Assembly: GCA_964440805.1 (NCBI GenBank)
Contig: CAYTTR010000009.1
Span: forward strand, 13,286-77,285
Length of the DNA: 64,000 nucleotides
Source: CAYTTR01 sp964440805
GTDB taxonomy: Bacteria; Acidobacteriota; Aminicenantia; Aminicenantales; Aminicenantaceae
Direction of reading: 5' to 3'
Part shown: piece by piece, positions 60,875 through 64,000 of the stretch
How positions within the stretch are numbered: position 1 is the stretch's first letter
Layout: every line of letters begins with the position of its first letter
The notes under the pieces: model-generated
Seen by the model: only the letters and a program-made list of their open reading frames with translations
Databases searched by the model: none
Told to the model about the DNA's origin: nothing
Program-made: the position numbers and the translations under genes

Positions 60875-61612
60875 TTAGTCGAAGAAATCAGCAAAATTTG
60901 GGGAAAAACCGCTACCTTTTTTTTGAGCGATATGGATGTAAGCTATTCCCAGAAATAACCGGAACATTCGGACTGAAATGAATCCTGCCTCTCCCAGAGT
61001 TAATTTCAGCTCCCTCGCTGGGATAAACCGGGGAATGGTATAGGAGAGATAAGCATAACCGGATTTTGATCCGGAAAGAGCCGACCCAGCCAGCCGGACT
61101 ACCACTCTGGCATAAAAATGAAGAAGCCGACGTATTATTCTCAAGCGGGGCTGGCTTGTCTCCAGGTTTATAAAATTTCCTCCCGGCTTTAAAACTCTCC
61201 AAAACTCTCTAAAATAAGGAAGAAGGGCCTGGCTGTTAAGACCAAGGTTACGGGTGGCAAAAGAGATGGTCACCACATCAATTGTTTCATCATTGAAAGG
61301 AAGAAACCGAACATCTGACTGGATGAAAGAGATTTCCCTGTTTTCAATCTTTTTTTTCCTGGCTTCAAGAAGCATGGAAAAACAGAAATCAAGGGAAATA
61401 ATTTTTATATTTCCCCGGGCAAATCGATCAAGGTTCCTGGCCATCTCGCCGGTTCCGGTACATATATCAAGCCAGACATCTCCTTCTGTTTGGGAAGCTA
61501 TCCGGGCTGCTCTTTTTCTCCACTTTATATCCAATCCGCAAGTCAAAAGATGATTAACCAGCTCATAAGTCTCAACAACTTCACTGAATATCTTTTGAAC
61601 ACCTTTTTTCAT
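60875..61612 (-). CDS. Demethylmenaquinone/ubiquinone methyltransferase (UbiE/MenG family)
   Basis: 245 residues. SAM-binding motif VWLDICTGTGEMARNL, and VVTISFATRNLGLNSQ and LKPGGNFINLETSQP are UbiE/MenG features; the opening VVETYELVNHLLTCGLDIKWR replaces the usual YDxxN. It would methylate demethylmenaquinone. This fits a quinone-linked membrane cytochrome in the window. Divergent from glgA; the gap 61613-61901 is AT-rich with nothing named. Confidence 0.88.
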   Translation of the reverse strand: MKKGVQKIFSEVVETYELVNHLLTCGLDIKWRKRAARIASQTEGDVWLDICTGTGEMARNLDRFARGNIKIISLDFCFSMLLEARKKKIENREISFIQSDVRFLPFNDETIDVVTISFATRNLGLNSQALLPYFREFWRVLKPGGNFINLETSQPRLRIIRRLLHFYARVVVRLAGSALSGSKSGYAYLSYTIPRFIPARELKLTLGEAGFISVRMFRLFLGIAYIHIAQKKGSGFSPNFADFFD

Positions 61613-61901
61613 CAGCCTTTCCTTCTTTAGTCAAATCCTTTTTTATAATCCCACTTCAGTGAATGATTCTATTTGTAATTTTAAATGAGTACTTCATGTT
61701 TCATTTTTTTCAGGAATAGTTCTAACATTAACCTTTTTTTAAACCCTGGGAAAAAAAAGATATTCCATTTAAAAGACAAACTATTTTATTCGCCACTACA
61801 AAAAATAGCAATCTTTCTCCCTTTCCAAAATCATTACACCTCTTGCCTCAAGCTTGTTTGTAAGGTAAATTAAACTCAAACCTTAATTATAGGAGATAAC
61901 A

Positions 61902-63356
61902 ATGGACCGGCTGAATATTCTATTTATAACTTCAGAAGCTTCCCCTTACGCTAAAACAGGAGGATTGGCTGATGTCAGCGAAGCTTTGCCCAAGGCACTA
62001 ACTAAATTGGGGCATAAGGTGAAGGTAATCATGCCTCTTTACCGGCAAGTAATGGAGGGAAATTTTAATCTTAAACCGGTAAACATAAGCTATTCTGTTC
62101 CTGTAGGAAGAAAAGAAATTGAGGCCAAGGTCTTCAAGGACCAGGTGGATAAAAATTTGACTTTTTACTTCATCAAGAGAGATGAATTTTTTGACCGGAG
62201 CCGTCTTTACGGTACCGCTGACGGCGATTACCTCGACAATGCAGAACGTTTTATCTTTTTTTCCCGGAGCGTCTTGGGACTGGCCGAAGCCTCGAATATT
62301 ACTCCTCATATAATCCATGCCAATGACTGGCAGAGTGCCTTAGTTCCGGTTTTTCTGAGAAAACTCTTCCGCAACGCCTCGCTTTTTCAAAAAACAAAAT
62401 CTGTCTTCACCATCCACAATCTGGCTTATCAAGGTGTTTTCCCTCAAGAGACCATGGCCTTTACAGGTTTATCAGAAGAGCTTTTCTCCATAAATGGGCT
62501 CGAATTCTATGGAAAAGTTAATTTTATCAAAGGAGGAATCGTTTTCTCCGATGCAGTAACCACAGTCAGCCGCAAGTATGCTGAAGAAATTCAAACTTCG
62601 GAATACGGGCACGGTATGGAAGGAGTACTGAAAGAAAAAGCTGCCCGTCTTTTCGGAGTCCTTAACGGAGTCGACTATTCCCAGTGGAATCCGGAAACAG
62701 ACTCCCTCCTGCCGGCCAACTACAGGGCTGAAGACCTCTCCGGCAAGGCTAAGTGTAAAAGTGAGCTTAAAAAAGCTTTCGGGCTGAAGGATTCAGATTC
62801 AATCCCCCTTATTGGAATGATTTCCAGGCTGGCCGGGCAAAAAGGATTTGATATTCTGGTGGATGCCTTAAAAAAGCTTAAAAAGGAAAACTTCCAGTTT
62901 GTTCTTTTGGGACAGGGAGAAGCCCATTATGAGAATCTTCTCAGCCGCATGGCTGAAAACAACCCTGAAAAATGGGCTGTTAAAATCGCCTTTGATAACA
63001 AACTGGCTCATCTAATTGAAGCTGGCTCTGATATGTTTCTTATGCCTTCACACTATGAGCCTTGTGGTCTGAATCAAATGTACAGTCTGAAATATGGCAC
63101 TATCCCCATCGTCCGGGCTACCGGAGGGCTCAATGACACCATTTCAGAAATCGATCCTGAGCAAGGGAAAGGAAATGGTTTCAAGTTCAAGGACTACTCA
63201 GCTTCTGCCCTCTCCCAGGCCATATTGAAAGCCCTCCGCTTCTTTAAGGATAAATCGCTCTGGCATAAGCTAATCAAAAACGCCATGAAAGAAGATTTTT
63301 CCTGGGAGAGATCAGCCGGACAATATGAAGAAATTTACAGACAGTTACTCGCTTGA
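61902..63356 (+). CDS. glgA: Glycogen synthase (ADP-glucose type)
   Basis: GT5 glucosyltransferase of 484 residues adding glucose from ADP-glucose to glycogen. The N-terminal SEASPYAKTGGLADVSEALP contains the KTGGL donor site; HANDWQSALVP, the GLGxxGxx-like loop GVVYGVDYSQWNP region (LNGVDYSQWNPETD), SRLAGQKGFDIL and YEPCGLNQMYSLKYGTIPIVRATGGL are intact. AGGAGA precedes the ATG. Followed, convergent, by the GalT gene. Confidence 0.95.
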   Translation: MDRLNILFITSEASPYAKTGGLADVSEALPKALTKLGHKVKVIMPLYRQVMEGNFNLKPVNISYSVPVGRKEIEAKVFKDQVDKNLTFYFIKRDEFFDRSRLYGTADGDYLDNAERFIFFSRSVLGLAEASNITPHIIHANDWQSALVPVFLRKLFRNASLFQKTKSVFTIHNLAYQGVFPQETMAFTGLSEELFSINGLEFYGKVNFIKGGIVFSDAVTTVSRKYAEEIQTSEYGHGMEGVLKEKAARLFGVLNGVDYSQWNPETDSLLPANYRAEDLSGKAKCKSELKKAFGLKDSDSIPLIGMISRLAGQKGFDILVDALKKLKKENFQFVLLGQGEAHYENLLSRMAENNPEKWAVKIAFDNKLAHLIEAGSDMFLMPSHYEPCGLNQMYSLKYGTIPIVRATGGLNDTISEIDPEQGKGNGFKFKDYSASALSQAILKALRFFKDKSLWHKLIKNAMKEDFSWERSAGQYEEIYRQLLA

Positions 63357-63418
63357 ACTGTGGTTAATGAATAACTGAACTGGCTTAATTCCTGTTAACA
63401 GCTCTAAAAAAACAGAGA

Positions 63419-64000
63419 TTAGGGGCCTTCTGCTTCCCTTAGATAACGGGCAGCATCCTCAGGAACAGTGGGATTTATATAAAAGCCACTCCCCCACTCA
63501 AATCCTGCTATGCGAGTCAGCCGGGGAATTATTTCAATATGCCAATGATAATCATATTTAAGGGTCGTCCACTGTTCTTTCAACTTAGGTGCTGCTTCCG
63601 GATTGGGTGAAGTATTGACAATGTAGTTATAAGGAGGATCATTTAAAATTTTTTTCAACCGGAAGAGAATATCTTTGAGAAGAGGAGCAAGGTGGTCCAG
63701 GTCCTCATCACTGGCTTCGATAAAAGAATGATTGTGCTGAAGAGGAGCAATGAAAATCTCAAAAGGAAAACGGGAGGCAAAGGGAGTAAAAGAAATAAAT
63801 TTTTCATTTTTTAGAATCAAGCGGTTTGATGAATCTACCTCCTGTTCGATAATGTCGCAAATCAAGCATCTTTCTTTATACTCAAAATGCTGCTTGGAAG
63901 AATTTAATTTAGTATGAACATTCCTGGGAACAACAGGAGTGGCGATTAGCTGGGAATGGGGATGGGCTAAGGATGCTCCGGCCCGTTTTCCGTGGTTTTT
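63419..64000 (-). CDS. galT: Galactose-1-phosphate uridylyltransferase, partial (5' end outside window)
   Basis: The frame is open to base 64000. The visible part holds NHGKRAGASLAHPHSQLIATP, with the catalytic HPH motif of GalT, then YKERCLICDII and a C-terminal histidine-rich segment (DYHWHIEIIPR). It is the C-terminal half, about 193 residues. GalT exchanges UMP between UDP-glucose and galactose-1-phosphate (Leloir pathway). Some HIT-family nucleotidyltransferases with the same motif exist, so related sugar phosphates are possible. Next to glgA. Confidence 0.88.
   Translation of the reverse strand, partial: KNHGKRAGASLAHPHSQLIATPVVPRNVHTKLNSSKQHFEYKERCLICDIIEQEVDSSNRLILKNEKFISFTPFASRFPFEIFIAPLQHNHSFIEASDEDLDHLAPLLKDILFRLKKILNDPPYNYIVNTSPNPEAAPKLKEQWTTLKYDYHWHIEIIPRLTRIAGFEWGSGFYINPTVPEDAARYLREAEGP

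Overview
The window is about 64 kb of dense bacterial chromosome, roughly 40-45% GC by eye, with short operons on both strands. It lacks phage, plasmid or transposase genes. Several families point to the Acidobacteria side of the tree: a VWFA-related protein of the acidobacterial type, a DUF6677-like membrane protein, a TonB receptor with a carboxypeptidase-regulatory N-terminus, and NtrY/NtrX beside a RodZ-like protein. Together with the moderate GC this suggests Candidatus Aminicenantes or a close relative. That placement is inference from gene content. The rubrerythrin, ferritin-like, rubredoxin and B12-dependent ribonucleotide reductase genes fit an anaerobe that must detoxify oxygen.

Layout. 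1-9.3 kb: a multihaem c-type cytochrome cut by the left edge, an M24 peptidase, a ferritin-like protein, RtcB with archease, PncB, and a membrane cytochrome (eight c-haem sites plus a b-type membrane domain) whose single reading frame is interrupted by an in-frame UGA. Two 146-166 bp inverted-repeat elements lie here. 9.6-22.7 kb, all minus strand: a radical SAM enzyme (AmmeMemoRadiSam type), endonuclease III, NrdJ, ferritin-like protein, rubrerythrin, NadA, TusA, an IscU-zinc ribbon fusion with NifS and Nfu, PurA, a porin-like protein, and an oxidoreductase-rubredoxin-ferritin set. 22.9-32.5 kb, mostly plus: DUF6677 protein and a 58-residue partner, FtsEX, endonuclease V (minus), a RodZ-like protein, NtrY/NtrX, MgtE, RecO.

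33-43 kb: tRNA-Ala, then FtsH-FolP-CdaA-CdaR-GlmM-PdxJ-amidase, which couples c-di-AMP synthesis to amino-sugar and cofactor synthesis; then a release-factor-like protein and a PtsN-zinc ribbon fusion. 43.4-48.6 kb: poly-gamma-glutamate genes pgsB-pgsC-pgsW and a large exported M28 peptidase. 48.7-50.1 kb: a decayed ABC exporter pair. 50.4-58.2 kb: a TPR lipoprotein-like protein, a TonB receptor behind a sigma-54-type promoter and a structured leader, a VWFA-related protein and a Tat-exported class V aminotransferase. 58.4-64 kb: DUF89 protein, Nudix hydrolase, ADP-ribosylglycohydrolase, UbiE/MenG, glycogen synthase, and a GalT cut by the right edge.

The strongest unusual signals are: (1) the in-frame UGA in the fused cytochrome with a SECIS-like hairpin right after it; (2) the sigma-54 promoter, upstream inverted repeat and structured leader before the TonB receptor; (3) a short GGGGACGTTCCCC-type repeat found at gene 3' ends in the gene's own orientation, one copy coding the tail of a protein; (4) 9-nt-period intergenic arrays sharing ATAAACNNN; (5) an NtrX whose GAFTGA loop is replaced.
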